Assembly: GCF_001989615.1 (NCBI RefSeq)
Contig: NZ_CP019067.1
Location: 2,046,001 to 2,110,000 of the forward strand
Length of the DNA stretch: 64,000 bases
Direction of reading: 5' to 3'
From: Halorientalis sp. IM1011
Lineage (GTDB): Archaea > Halobacteriota > Halobacteria > Halobacteriales > Haloarculaceae
Shown: positions 16,396-23,857 of the stretch, in pieces
Position numbering within the stretch: the first letter of the stretch is position 1
Layout: each line of letters starts with the position of its first letter
The notes under the pieces: model-generated
The model's database searches: none
What the model saw: the letters and a program-made list of their open reading frames with translations, nothing else
Told to the model about the DNA's origin: nothing
Translations under genes and position numbers: made by a program

Positions 16396-18150
16396 ATGGC
16401 ATCGAAGGAATCGACCAGCACTGTCGACGAAATCAGGCTCTCGCTCGCCAGTGTCGCCGACGACCTGCTGGACTCCTACCAGCAGATGCACGTCCCGATG
16501 CGGCAGTACGTGCTGACGATCCTGCTCCCGGCGACCGGCTTCATGCTGGTGACCGTCCTCGGTGCACTTCTCGTCCCCGCGCCGATGTTCGTCCGGGTCC
16601 CGGTCCCCCTGCTCGGACTGCTGGCGTTCGGTGCCGCCGTCTTCTACCCGAAGATCCTCCTCTCACAGGAGAAGAAGGCGCTGAACAACCGACTCCACCT
16701 CGTGATCACGCACATGACCGTGCTGTCGACCACCCGGATCGACCGCATGGAGGTGTTCCGGGCGCTGGCCCAGGAAGAGGAGTACGGGGCACTGGCCGAG
16801 GAGATGCGCCGGGTGGTCCAGCTGGTCGACACCTGGAACCAGAGCCTCGACGACGCGCTCCGGCGCCGCGCCCGGCAGGTGCCGAGCGACGCCCTCGCGG
16901 ACTTTTTCGACCGCCTTGCCTACACTCTCGGGGCCGGCCAGCCCCTCGAGGATTTCCTCCTCTCGGAGCAGGAGCAGGTGATGCAGAACTACGAGACCGT
17001 CTACACCGGCTCGCTGGAGAATCTGGAGGTCATGAAGGACCTCTACATGTCGATGATCCTCTCGATGACGTTCGCGCTGGTGTTCGCCGTCGTCCTCCCG
17101 ATCCTGACCGGGACGGACCCGACCGCGACCGTCAGCGCCGTCATCCTCATGTTCATCTTCGTCCAGTCGGGGTTTTACCTCACGATCCGGACGATGGCGC
17201 CCCACGACCCGCTGTGGTACCAGCCCGATGAGATCATGACCGATCTCGACACGAAACTGATCGCCGTCTTCGCCACCGGCGTCTCGCTGACGCTCGTGCT
17301 GGCGTTCGTCTCGCTGGGCGGGCTCCTCGGTATCAGCCCGATCACGCTCGAGATGCTCCTGCCCATGTCGTCGATCCCGCTGCCCCTCTACGTGGCCGTC
17401 CCGTTCACGCCGCTTTTGATCCCCGGAATCTACGTCCGCCGGGTCGAGAAAGGGATCGCCGCCCGCGACGACGAGTTCCCCTCGTTCATCCGCGCCCTCG
17501 GTGCCGCCGAAGGAGCCAAGCAGTCCACGACCTCGATGGTCCTGTCGACGCTCCGGAAGAAGGACTTCGGTGACCTCACCGGCAACATCGACGACCTCTA
17601 CAAGCGGCTGAACATGCGGATCGAACCCTCCTCGGCCTGGCGGTACTTCACCGCCGACTGTCGCTCCTACCTGATCCAGAAGTTCTCCGAGATGTACCTC
17701 ATCGGCCGGGAGATGGGTGGCTCGCCCAAACAGCTGGGTGAACTCATCTCCGAGAACATGAACGTCGTCCTCCAGTTGCGCCAGCGCCGGTCCCAGGCCG
17801 CGACGACCCTGATCGGCCTGCTGTACGGGATCTCGGCGGCCGCGACCTTCGCCTTCTTCATCGGCCTGCAGGTCGTCAACATCCTCGCCAACATGGATCT
17901 GGACCTGACGACCTCCGCCGAGTTCAACGTCAACTCGATCATCAACACCGGCGTCTACAACATCCCACTCATCGAGTTCCTGCTGATCGTCGTCATCGTG
18001 TTCAACGCCCTGCTGTCCTCGCTGATGATCCGCGAGACCGACGGCGGCCACAAGCTCAACGCCTACATGCACTTCGTGATTCTGACGTGGCTCGGCGCCG
18101 TCATCGCCATCTTCACGAAGTCGATGGTGAGCAGCTTTCTCACCATCTAG
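16396..18150 (+). CDS. arlJ: ArlJ archaellum membrane platform protein
   Basis: Polytopic core of the motor, homologous to the TadC/GspF family. 584 residues with helices at about 37-85 (two), 215-255 (two), 290-345 (two to three), 470-500, 520-545 and 560-582, and two large cytoplasmic domains containing the family HMTVLSTTRIDRMEVFRAL and FIRALGAAEGAKQS motifs that contact ArlI. Last gene of the archaellum operon. It is followed immediately by a hairpin array that could also end transcription. Confidence 0.95.
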   Translation: MASKESTSTVDEIRLSLASVADDLLDSYQQMHVPMRQYVLTILLPATGFMLVTVLGALLVPAPMFVRVPVPLLGLLAFGAAVFYPKILLSQEKKALNNRLHLVITHMTVLSTTRIDRMEVFRALAQEEEYGALAEEMRRVVQLVDTWNQSLDDALRRRARQVPSDALADFFDRLAYTLGAGQPLEDFLLSEQEQVMQNYETVYTGSLENLEVMKDLYMSMILSMTFALVFAVVLPILTGTDPTATVSAVILMFIFVQSGFYLTIRTMAPHDPLWYQPDEIMTDLDTKLIAVFATGVSLTLVLAFVSLGGLLGISPITLEMLLPMSSIPLPLYVAVPFTPLLIPGIYVRRVEKGIAARDDEFPSFIRALGAAEGAKQSTTSMVLSTLRKKDFGDLTGNIDDLYKRLNMRIEPSSAWRYFTADCRSYLIQKFSEMYLIGREMGGSPKQLGELISENMNVVLQLRQRRSQAATTLIGLLYGISAAATFAFFIGLQVVNILANMDLDLTTSAEFNVNSIINTGVYNIPLIEFLLIVVIVFNALLSSLMIRETDGGHKLNAYMHFVILTWLGAVIAIFTKSMVSSFLTI

Positions 18151-18167
18151 AACCCACTTTTTACAAC

Positions 18168-18337
18168 GGGGGGATTCGCCTGCGGCGAACCCCCCGTCTG
18201 CTCACGGGCGGCGAAGCCGCCCGTTCGCATGGTATGAGGGAGCTTCGCTCCCTCACTATTCCAAAAACTTGGGGAAAAACTCCCTCGGCGCTCAGCCTTC
18301 GGCTTCGCGCCGAGTGAACCGGCGGCGAAGCCGCCGG
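18168..18337. repeat. Array of five hairpins with trinucleotide loops downstream of arlJ
   Basis: Five consecutive inverted repeats, four of them perfect: GGGGGATTCGCC/GGCGAACCCCC (near 18169-18194, imperfect); CGGGCGGC-GAA-GCCGCCCG (18205-18223); TGAGGGAGC-TTC-GCTCCCTCA (18235-18255); CTCGGCGC/GCGCCGAG (18284-18314) enclosing AGCC-TTC-GGCT; and CCGGCGGC-GAA-GCCGCCGG (18319-18337). The segment 18198-18236 recurs inverted at 47681-47719 with one mismatch in 39 bases. The rest of the gap to 18536 holds no gene that I can see. It may act as transcript terminator or processing element for the archaellum operon. Confidence 0.75.
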
Positions 18338-18536
18338 ATGCTGGTGTTGACTCTACTACGCCACGCAAGTACCGGTACCACACCCTCCCCAACCGATTCG
18401 CTCGGGCATCCGCCCTCGCTCATCCCTCGCGATCGCTCGGCCGCTCGACGGCGCGCGCCACCGCAGGACGATTCGTACGTCGACCACTATCGGCTCCCTT
18501 CGCGTCGCTTTTGTGTCCACGGGCGCGAGAGCGGGC

Positions 18537-18965
18537 ATGGACGAGAAACGCGAGCAGTTCCTCGCGGGCGAGCGCCCCGACGACGTACTCCTCTATTTCG
18601 ACGAGCGCGCCGTCGAGGGGATGGACCGCCTCGCGAAGGTCGGCGAGAGCGTTGAAGGCGGCATCGTGCTGGTGCTCCCCGGCGAGGAGGGCCGCTCTGC
18701 CTTCCAGCGCGCCGTCGGCGTCGACCCGATGACGTTGGCCCAGTCGGCGATGGGCAACGAAAGTGAGATCGACGACGGCTGTACCGGCGGGAGCTGCCCC
18801 GATCGGGAACAGGAGGGCGACCACTTCGCCCGCTTCGTCTTCGCCTTCGCCGAGGAACAGAACGAGGACGTGGGCGGGCTCTACGCAGAGGGCGACGTAA
18901 TCCACGCCTACGCCCGGTGTGACTGCGGCACGACCTACTCCGAGAAGTGGGTCGCCGAGGACTGA
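18537..18965 (+). CDS. DUF5807-like haloarchaeal protein
   Basis: 142-residue acidic soluble protein beginning MDEKREQFLAGERPDDVLLY. The middle carries VLVLPGEEGRSAFQRAVGVDP, and there are four cysteines: two in CTGGSC near residue 82 and two in RCDCGTTYSE near the C-terminus, which could bind metal. The ATG at 18537 is preferred to an in-frame GTG 24 bases earlier because homologous-looking start sequence begins there. I believe it belongs to the uncharacterised haloarchaeal DUF5807 family; function unknown. The next gene is convergent, 1 base away. Confidence 0.7.
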   Translation: MDEKREQFLAGERPDDVLLYFDERAVEGMDRLAKVGESVEGGIVLVLPGEEGRSAFQRAVGVDPMTLAQSAMGNESEIDDGCTGGSCPDREQEGDHFARFVFAFAEEQNEDVGGLYAEGDVIHAYARCDCGTTYSEKWVAED

Positions 18966-18966
18966 C

Positions 18967-19176
18967 CTACTCGTCCGGTTCTTCGTGGGTCAGGCCGACG
19001 TAGATCGCGGCGACGACGAACATCACGACGACGAGTCCCGTCCGCGCCGCACCGCTGTCGGGGGCTGTCTCCTGCAACGCGAGGATCGCCGCACTACAGA
19101 CGCCCACGACGGCGATCAGCGCGAGAAACAGCTTCGGGTTCTTCGACGCGACGCGAGTAATGGAGGGGAAAGCCAT
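18967..19176 (-). CDS. Small two-helix membrane protein, unknown function
   Basis: 69 residues starting MAFPSITRVASKNPKLF, with two membrane helices (about 15-35 and 45-62) and a short acidic C-terminus. An ATG lies 78 bases further upstream in frame, but the sequence there is not hydrophobic or conserved-looking and a TTTTA element near 19200 suggests a leaderless start at 19176. No function is suggested by sequence or neighbours. Confidence 0.6.
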   Translation of the reverse strand: MAFPSITRVASKNPKLFLALIAVVGVCSAAILALQETAPDSGAARTGLVVVMFVVAAIYVGLTHEEPDE

Positions 19177-19265
19177 GCCTACCTCTGTCTGCCTGGTGGT
19201 AAAATCGGTTTCGGGACCGAAATCGCACGAGGGAAAGCTGATATAGATCGGCAAGTAGTGCGCGA

Positions 19266-20372
19266 CTACTCGGTCTCGACGCCTTCGTCCTCCTCGTCTT
19301 CGGCCTCCGCTTCCCGCTTGACGTCGTGGAAGGCCTCGATGATGACCTGCTGGGCGACCGCGCCCTGCGTGGTCCAGTGGTGGGCGTAGTCGAGCATGTC
19401 GTCGTAGATGTCGGGCTTACAGCCGGCGGCCTTGGGGTGGCCGCCGCCGTTGACCTTCGCGGCGACCTCGTGGGCGCGCTCGAACGCGTCGGTGCCGCGG
19501 ATGCTCGCGCTGCCGGCGGGCTTGACGATGACGGCGGCGTCGGTGCCCTGCTCGCGGAGGGCCTCGGCGACCTCGTTCTGGGAGCAGCGGCCGTAGGTGA
19601 CGCCGACGGTCCAGTCGCCGATCTCGTGGAGCTCCGCGCGGTCGACGGCCTTCTCCACGAGCGCCTCCTTCTCGACGCGCTGTTCGGCGAGGAACTCCTC
19701 GACTTCGTCGGGCAGGTCCGCGCCGTGTTCGCGGACGACCTCGATGTACTCCTCGGGGTCGGCCCAGTAGGCGTAATCGGCGAGGTCGTCGCTGCGGGGG
19801 TCCTCCCGGAGCCAGAGGTCGTGATCCCGAGTGACGGCCGCGAGTTCTTCGAGGTACTCGGGCACGTCGGCGTCGAGCGAGCGAGCGACCACGTCGGCGG
19901 TACACTCCTCGTCGGACTCGCCGACGACGCGCCGGGTGACGTGGTCGTCCACGAGCGCGCCCAGGTCGTCGTCCCACTGGTGGTGATCGAACCAGTGGAG
20001 TTCGCCCGCGCGGTCGGCGACGAGTTCGAGGTGTTCCAGATCCGACTCGGAGTCGGGACAGAGGTCACAGACGAACACGGGGATGTCGGGCTCTCCGTAC
20101 TCGGCGACGAACTCCAGTGCGGTCGCGATGTCCCGTGGGCCGGCCGGCAGCAGCGCGGCGTCGGCGACGAGTTCGCGGATCAGGGCCACACAGGCCAGGC
20201 CGTCGGCGTCGGGGTCGGCCACGACCACGGCGGGGGCGTCGGCGAGGGCGTCGCGGGCTTCCCGTTCTTTCTCGGCTTCGGCGACCGAATCGGGGTGGAA
20301 AAACCCCTCACCGGGGAGCAGCGACTTCCGGCCGAGAGAGAGTCTATCGTCGTCGATGAGCCAGTCGTCCAT
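19266..20372 (-). CDS. DHH-family phosphoesterase
   Basis: Predicted Mn-dependent phosphoesterase of the RecJ/NrnA superfamily, acting on single-stranded nucleic acid, short oligonucleotides or cyclic dinucleotides. 368 residues: DHH domain with VVADPDADGLAC near 50, VCDLCPDS and WFDHHQW near 128, and the DHHA1 domain with GGGHPKAAG near 315. All metal-binding signatures are intact. The C-terminus is acidic and low-complexity. It begins MDDWLIDDDRLSLGRKSL, a haloarchaeal-type N-terminal extension. The exact substrate cannot be deduced. Confidence 0.9.
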   Translation of the reverse strand: MDDWLIDDDRLSLGRKSLLPGEGFFHPDSVAEAEKEREARDALADAPAVVVADPDADGLACVALIRELVADAALLPAGPRDIATALEFVAEYGEPDIPVFVCDLCPDSESDLEHLELVADRAGELHWFDHHQWDDDLGALVDDHVTRRVVGESDEECTADVVARSLDADVPEYLEELAAVTRDHDLWLREDPRSDDLADYAYWADPEEYIEVVREHGADLPDEVEEFLAEQRVEKEALVEKAVDRAELHEIGDWTVGVTYGRCSQNEVAEALREQGTDAAVIVKPAGSASIRGTDAFERAHEVAAKVNGGGHPKAAGCKPDIYDDMLDYAHHWTTQGAVAQQVIIEAFHDVKREAEAEDEEDEGVETE

Positions 20373-20417
20373 ACCACTCCCTGCGCGGCCCCGGCCAAGA
20401 AGGGCACGGTCCGGGCG

Positions 20418-20873
20418 TCAGGCGCGCATGTCGGCCGTGGCTTCCTCGTCGGCGTCGAGCTGGCGGACGGTCAACACCGGCGTGGGACAGCGCCGGACGA
20501 TGCCTTCGGCGACGCTCCCCAGCAAAAACGAGTGCTCGCCGTGGCGACCGCGGGTCCCCATCGCGATCACGTCCGCGTCGAAGTCCTCGGCGTACTGGCA
20601 GATTTCACGGACCGGTTTTCCCTCCCGGACCGCGGTGTCGACCGCGCGGTCGGCGTGGTCGACGACGGTTTCGAGCGCCTCCTCGCCCGCGTCTTCGAGC
20701 GCGTCGCGGAGTTGGTCGCGCACCTGCTCGGGGGACCCACCCACGTCGCTGTCGTCGATCACGTACAGCGCGTGGACCTCGGCGTCGAACCGCGCCGCCA
20801 GGTCCAGCGCCACCGTGACGGCCCGCTCGACGCTCTCGGAGCCGTCCGTCGCGATCACCACGGTGTCGAACAT
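20418..20873 (-). CDS. Universal stress protein, UspA family
   Basis: 151 residues forming one Usp alpha/beta domain. Starts with MFDTVVIATDGSESVERAV and ends with the ATP-binding G-x2-G-x9-G-S type motif GTRGRHGEHSFLLGSVAEG followed by PVLTVR. The intact nucleotide motif points to an ATP-binding subtype. It is divergent from another Usp gene 93 bases away. Haloarchaea carry many such genes; individual roles are unknown. Confidence 0.92.
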   Translation of the reverse strand: MFDTVVIATDGSESVERAVTVALDLAARFDAEVHALYVIDDSDVGGSPEQVRDQLRDALEDAGEEALETVVDHADRAVDTAVREGKPVREICQYAEDFDADVIAMGTRGRHGEHSFLLGSVAEGIVRRCPTPVLTVRQLDADEEATADMRA

Positions 20874-20966
20874 TACCGGCGGCTACCGCTCGCGCCGGCA
20901 TAAAAGACCCGGCGACCGATCCGTGCGCTCGGTGCCTTTTTGCCCCTGCCGGGTGGACGGTCGAGC

Positions 20967-21416
20967 ATGTCAGCCGTCGCGTTCGACCGGGTCCTCGCGC
21001 CGCTGGACCGGAGCGAGGAGTCACTGGAGGCCGCCGAGTACGCCGTCGCCGTCGCCGAGCAGTACGGCGCGGACGTTCACGCACTGTACCTCCTCGAGGA
21101 ATCGGTCGTCCGCAGTCTGGAGTCCGGTGAACTCGAAGGCGACACCGTCGCCGACGACACCGAGGACCTCATGGAGACCGTCGATCGACTCGCGGCCGAC
21201 CACGACGTCTCGATCAGCCACTCGATGGCGCTGGGATTCGTCACGACACAGCTCACCCACCACCCCGGTAGCGTCATCCTCGACACCGCCGAGGCGGTCG
21301 ACGCCGACTTCCTCGTCGTCCCCCGGGAACCGATCTCGGGTAACCCCGACGAGGTCCTCGGCAAGGCCGCCGAGTACGTCCTCCAGTACGCCAGCCAGCC
21401 CGTCCTCTCCGTGTGA
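20967..21416 (+). CDS. Universal stress protein, UspA family
   Basis: 149 residues, Usp fold: VLAPLDRSEESLEAAEYAV at the first strand and helix, FLVVPREPISGNPDEVLGKAA in place of the usual Gly-rich ATP motif, and PVLSV at the end. The glycine motif is degenerate, so ATP binding is doubtful, unlike the divergent neighbour. The start ATG at 20967 is preferred to an upstream in-frame start because it gives a standard N-terminus. A separate transcription unit from the cluster that follows. Confidence 0.88.
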   Translation: MSAVAFDRVLAPLDRSEESLEAAEYAVAVAEQYGADVHALYLLEESVVRSLESGELEGDTVADDTEDLMETVDRLAADHDVSISHSMALGFVTTQLTHHPGSVILDTAEAVDADFLVVPREPISGNPDEVLGKAAEYVLQYASQPVLSV

Positions 21417-21560
21417 GTGGCTGACACAGAAGACGGCGTGTACGAACACGTATTGACCCGTTTATTCACCGGTTACCCGCGTGTTTTTCGTCGACAGCCC
21501 GAGCGACCGCCGGACGAAACCGACAGACTCCGGCCGGACTCCGGAGCGCTATAGCGACTC

Positions 21561-21664
21561 TTTATAATTCGGTTGCGAGGATTACCCAAACGTTTAACAT
21601 ACTCCTCAGCAAGTATGTGATACATACCGGACACGATCCGGGTATGCTAAGGGGGGTTTAGCAT
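21561..21664 (+). promoter_or_regulatory. Control region of the VirB-like cluster, three inverted repeats
   Basis: TTTATAATTC (21561-21570) and GTTTAACAT (21592-21600) are TATA candidates. Downstream are the palindrome GTATGT-GAT-ACATAC (21613-21627), a near-palindrome CATACCGG/CCGGGTATG (about 21624-21646) and ATGCTAA-(7 bases)-TTAGCAT (21644-21650 and 21658-21664), the last ending directly at the ATG of the first ORF. The stack of repeats suggests operator sites or a 5' RNA structure controlling translation. The 150 bases before it (21417-21560) show nothing definite. Confidence 0.55.
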
Positions 21665-21754
21665 ATGGGGAAGCAAGCAACGCAACACGTAGTAGAGACG
21701 TTAGTCAGTCGTACAGCTACCGGATGGAATACAGGCGCTCTGGGGGGTGCCTGA
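21665..21754 (+). CDS. 29-residue ORF leading the VirB-like cluster
   Basis: Starts at the ATG beside the inverted repeat and encodes a 29-residue peptide beginning MGKQATQHVVETLVSRTA and ending GALGGA. Its stop is one base before the ATG of the next gene, the spacing expected of translational coupling. It is neither hydrophobic nor clearly a signal peptide. It could be a leader peptide, a small subunit, or an accident; coupling and position favour real translation. Too short for confident calling. Confidence 0.4.
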   Translation: MGKQATQHVVETLVSRTATGWNTGALGGA

Positions 21755-21755
21755 G

Positions 21756-22301
21756 ATGGCCATCGACGGCGTGCGAGCTCGCCTCGGTGAGCCGTTCGTA
21801 AATCTCTGGATGACGTTCGATCGCCAGCTGTTCGCGCTCTCGCCGCGAGCGAGTCGGCTGCTGGCGATCCTCGTGGTGGCCGCGTCGGCACTCGTCGGCG
21901 TGATAATGGTCCGGGTCGCGGTTACGACGCTGATCCCGGTGGCGGCCGCACAGAACAACTCGAGCGCGGTCGGGGACGTCAACGACGTGCTGTGTGGGGG
22001 CGGTATCCCGATCGCGTCGCTCATCGGGTTCGGCGTGGCGGCCATCTCGCTGTTCCTGCTGGTCAAAGCGGTGATCCAGGGGACGGTGGCGTTCAACAAG
22101 CTCGGTTCGTCACGCGCACAGCAACAGTTCGAGGGGAAACAGGCACTCGCAGGTGCGGGGAAGACTGCGGCGGGCGCGTTCGTGCCGCCGCTGTTCGTGG
22201 CGCTCACCGATAGCGTGCTGGGGCTGGGCATCTCGAGTTGCCTCCTCGACGCCATCGGGAACGGCGCGATCCTCACGACGGCGGCGAGCCTGCCGTTCTG
22301 A
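21756..22301 (+). CDS. Membrane protein with VirB2-like topology (T4SS-type pilin candidate)
   Basis: 181 residues. A 33-residue amphipathic cytoplasmic start is followed by a hydrophobic segment (34-60) ending PVAAAQNN, which resembles a signal-peptidase site; then two membrane helices (about 84-107 and 139-158) joined by a basic Gln/Gly-rich loop (VIQGTVAFNKLGSSRAQQQF). Cys80 and Cys162 flank the helices and could pair. Long signal plus two helices with a basic cytoplasmic loop is the layout of VirB2/TrbC pilins and of archaeal Ced/Ted pilins, but no strong motif proves homology. It precedes VirB6-like and VirB4 genes, which is the main support. Confidence 0.5.
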   Translation: MAIDGVRARLGEPFVNLWMTFDRQLFALSPRASRLLAILVVAASALVGVIMVRVAVTTLIPVAAAQNNSSAVGDVNDVLCGGGIPIASLIGFGVAAISLFLLVKAVIQGTVAFNKLGSSRAQQQFEGKQALAGAGKTAAGAFVPPLFVALTDSVLGLGISSCLLDAIGNGAILTTAASLPF

Positions 22302-22438
22302 GGACGGCGAGGAGTGATCTCCGCCCCGGCCGGGAATCTGCGACGGATCCCGGCGAGCCGGTATCACGCGCCCGGGGGGTCGCCTCCGGACGGTCGAACA
22401 GCGACAGGACCGACTGCAGTTTCGGACGCATCGCACCC

Positions 22439-23851
22439 ATGAAACGCCACATATTGCTCGTGTTGGTACTCGTGACGGTCCTCGCGGGCCCCGCATCGGC
22501 CGCGACCGGTACGCTTGCCGGTCCGGCGGATGATCCTGCCACACAGCAGACCGTCGATACCGGGTTCGCCCTGCAGGACGGCACCGCGAACGAAACGAAC
22601 ACGAGCCAGAACGACTCGGAGGACACACAGAACGCGAGCGGCGACGGCGATGACGGCAATATCAGCGAGGACGATATCACGGATGCCTTCATCGGCGCGC
22701 TTTTCGGGTCGGACTCGGATTCGGACTCGGGTGACGACTCGGGTATCTTCACCTCGATCGCACAGGACGCCATCGAGGGGGCGATCCTCAGTCTGCTCGA
22801 CGGACTCGGCGAGGACGCTTCGGCGGTCGCACAGGACTTCACGGACCGGGGAATCATCTTCCGCGTCCCGGCACCGGGCGCGATGGGCGATCCGCCGACG
22901 TGGATCCAGCCTGGGGAGTGGCCCGAAACCGGCGATCACGGCGGGAAATGGCAGCAAACGTACACCTACTACTGGGTGATCGGGTTCCTCGGCTTCGCCG
23001 GGCTGCTCCCCGCGCTGATGCTCGCGCTGGGGAAGGGGAACCGGTCGCCCAATCGCGGAACGGCAAGGCGGTTCGTCCGCGGGTTCGTGTTGATCATGGC
23101 GGGCTGGGTCGTCGTCGCGTTCATTTATCACTCCGCGGACGCGGTCACGCAACTCCTCGCCCCTGCCCCGTCCGCGTACATGGAGGTTCTCGAGACGAGC
23201 AAGGACAGCGACCTGGCCGTACTCGGCCCGGTCCTCAGCGGCACAAAGGGGGGACTGCTGATGACCGCCTTCGGCGTCCTCTACATGCAGTTCGTCCTGA
23301 CGTTCGTGTGTGCGGCGCTGTGGCCCGCGATGTGGGTCCTGAACGCCTATCGGTCGACGATGGTCCGATCGGCCGGGAAGATCGGGCTGACGTTCATGGG
23401 CGCGTTGCTGATCATGAAGATGATGCAGGCACTCATCTTCCGGTTTCTCGTCGGGCTGGGGCTGACGGGGACCAGCGGCGAACTCGCGGCGACGGTCGGC
23501 ATCGCCGTCACGTTCGTCCTCCTGCCCTACACCGTGCTGGCGAAGATGATCCCGCGGACGCTGCTGATCTTCGGCATGCACGAACTCCGGGAGAAGGGCC
23601 ACGAGGACAGGCGATACCAGCAGCGGCTGGGGAACGTCCGCCGGAAGTTCAACCAGTCGCTCCGGCGCAGTCCCGACGGCGGCGTCGAACGGGTCGGGCC
23701 GGCGAGCCGTGGTCGGTCGGAACTACCCGACGGCCAGCCCCGGCGGCTGAACTCCGGTCGCTCGGACGGCGGGCGCAGCCTCCCGCGTGGCTCGGCCGGC
23801 GAGGGACCGAACCGGCGGACGGACGGCGGCGATACGGAGGACAGGAGGTAA
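22439..23851 (+). CDS. VirB6/TrbL-like polytopic membrane protein
   Basis: 470 residues. A clear signal peptide (1-22, ending GPASA) precedes an extracytoplasmic Thr/Asn/Asp-rich low-complexity region with many N-X-S/T sequons (about 23-100), then five to six membrane helices (about 180-200, 215-235, 275-305, 320-345, 350-375) and a long basic Arg/Gly/Ser-rich cytoplasmic tail from about 385. This resembles VirB6/TrbL channel subunits of type IV secretion systems. The gap of 137 bases before it has no gene; an in-frame extension upstream is Arg-rich and not protein-like. Followed after 6 bases by the VirB4 gene. Confidence 0.6.
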   Translation: MKRHILLVLVLVTVLAGPASAATGTLAGPADDPATQQTVDTGFALQDGTANETNTSQNDSEDTQNASGDGDDGNISEDDITDAFIGALFGSDSDSDSGDDSGIFTSIAQDAIEGAILSLLDGLGEDASAVAQDFTDRGIIFRVPAPGAMGDPPTWIQPGEWPETGDHGGKWQQTYTYYWVIGFLGFAGLLPALMLALGKGNRSPNRGTARRFVRGFVLIMAGWVVVAFIYHSADAVTQLLAPAPSAYMEVLETSKDSDLAVLGPVLSGTKGGLLMTAFGVLYMQFVLTFVCAALWPAMWVLNAYRSTMVRSAGKIGLTFMGALLIMKMMQALIFRFLVGLGLTGTSGELAATVGIAVTFVLLPYTVLAKMIPRTLLIFGMHELREKGHEDRRYQQRLGNVRRKFNQSLRRSPDGGVERVGPASRGRSELPDGQPRRLNSGRSDGGRSLPRGSAGEGPNRRTDGGDTEDRR

Positions 23852-23857
23852 GCACCG

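Noticed and set aside
18338-18536. Possible short coding frame between the hairpin array and the DUF5807-like gene
   Set aside because: Frames are short, without protein-like composition or start context; treated as non-coding.
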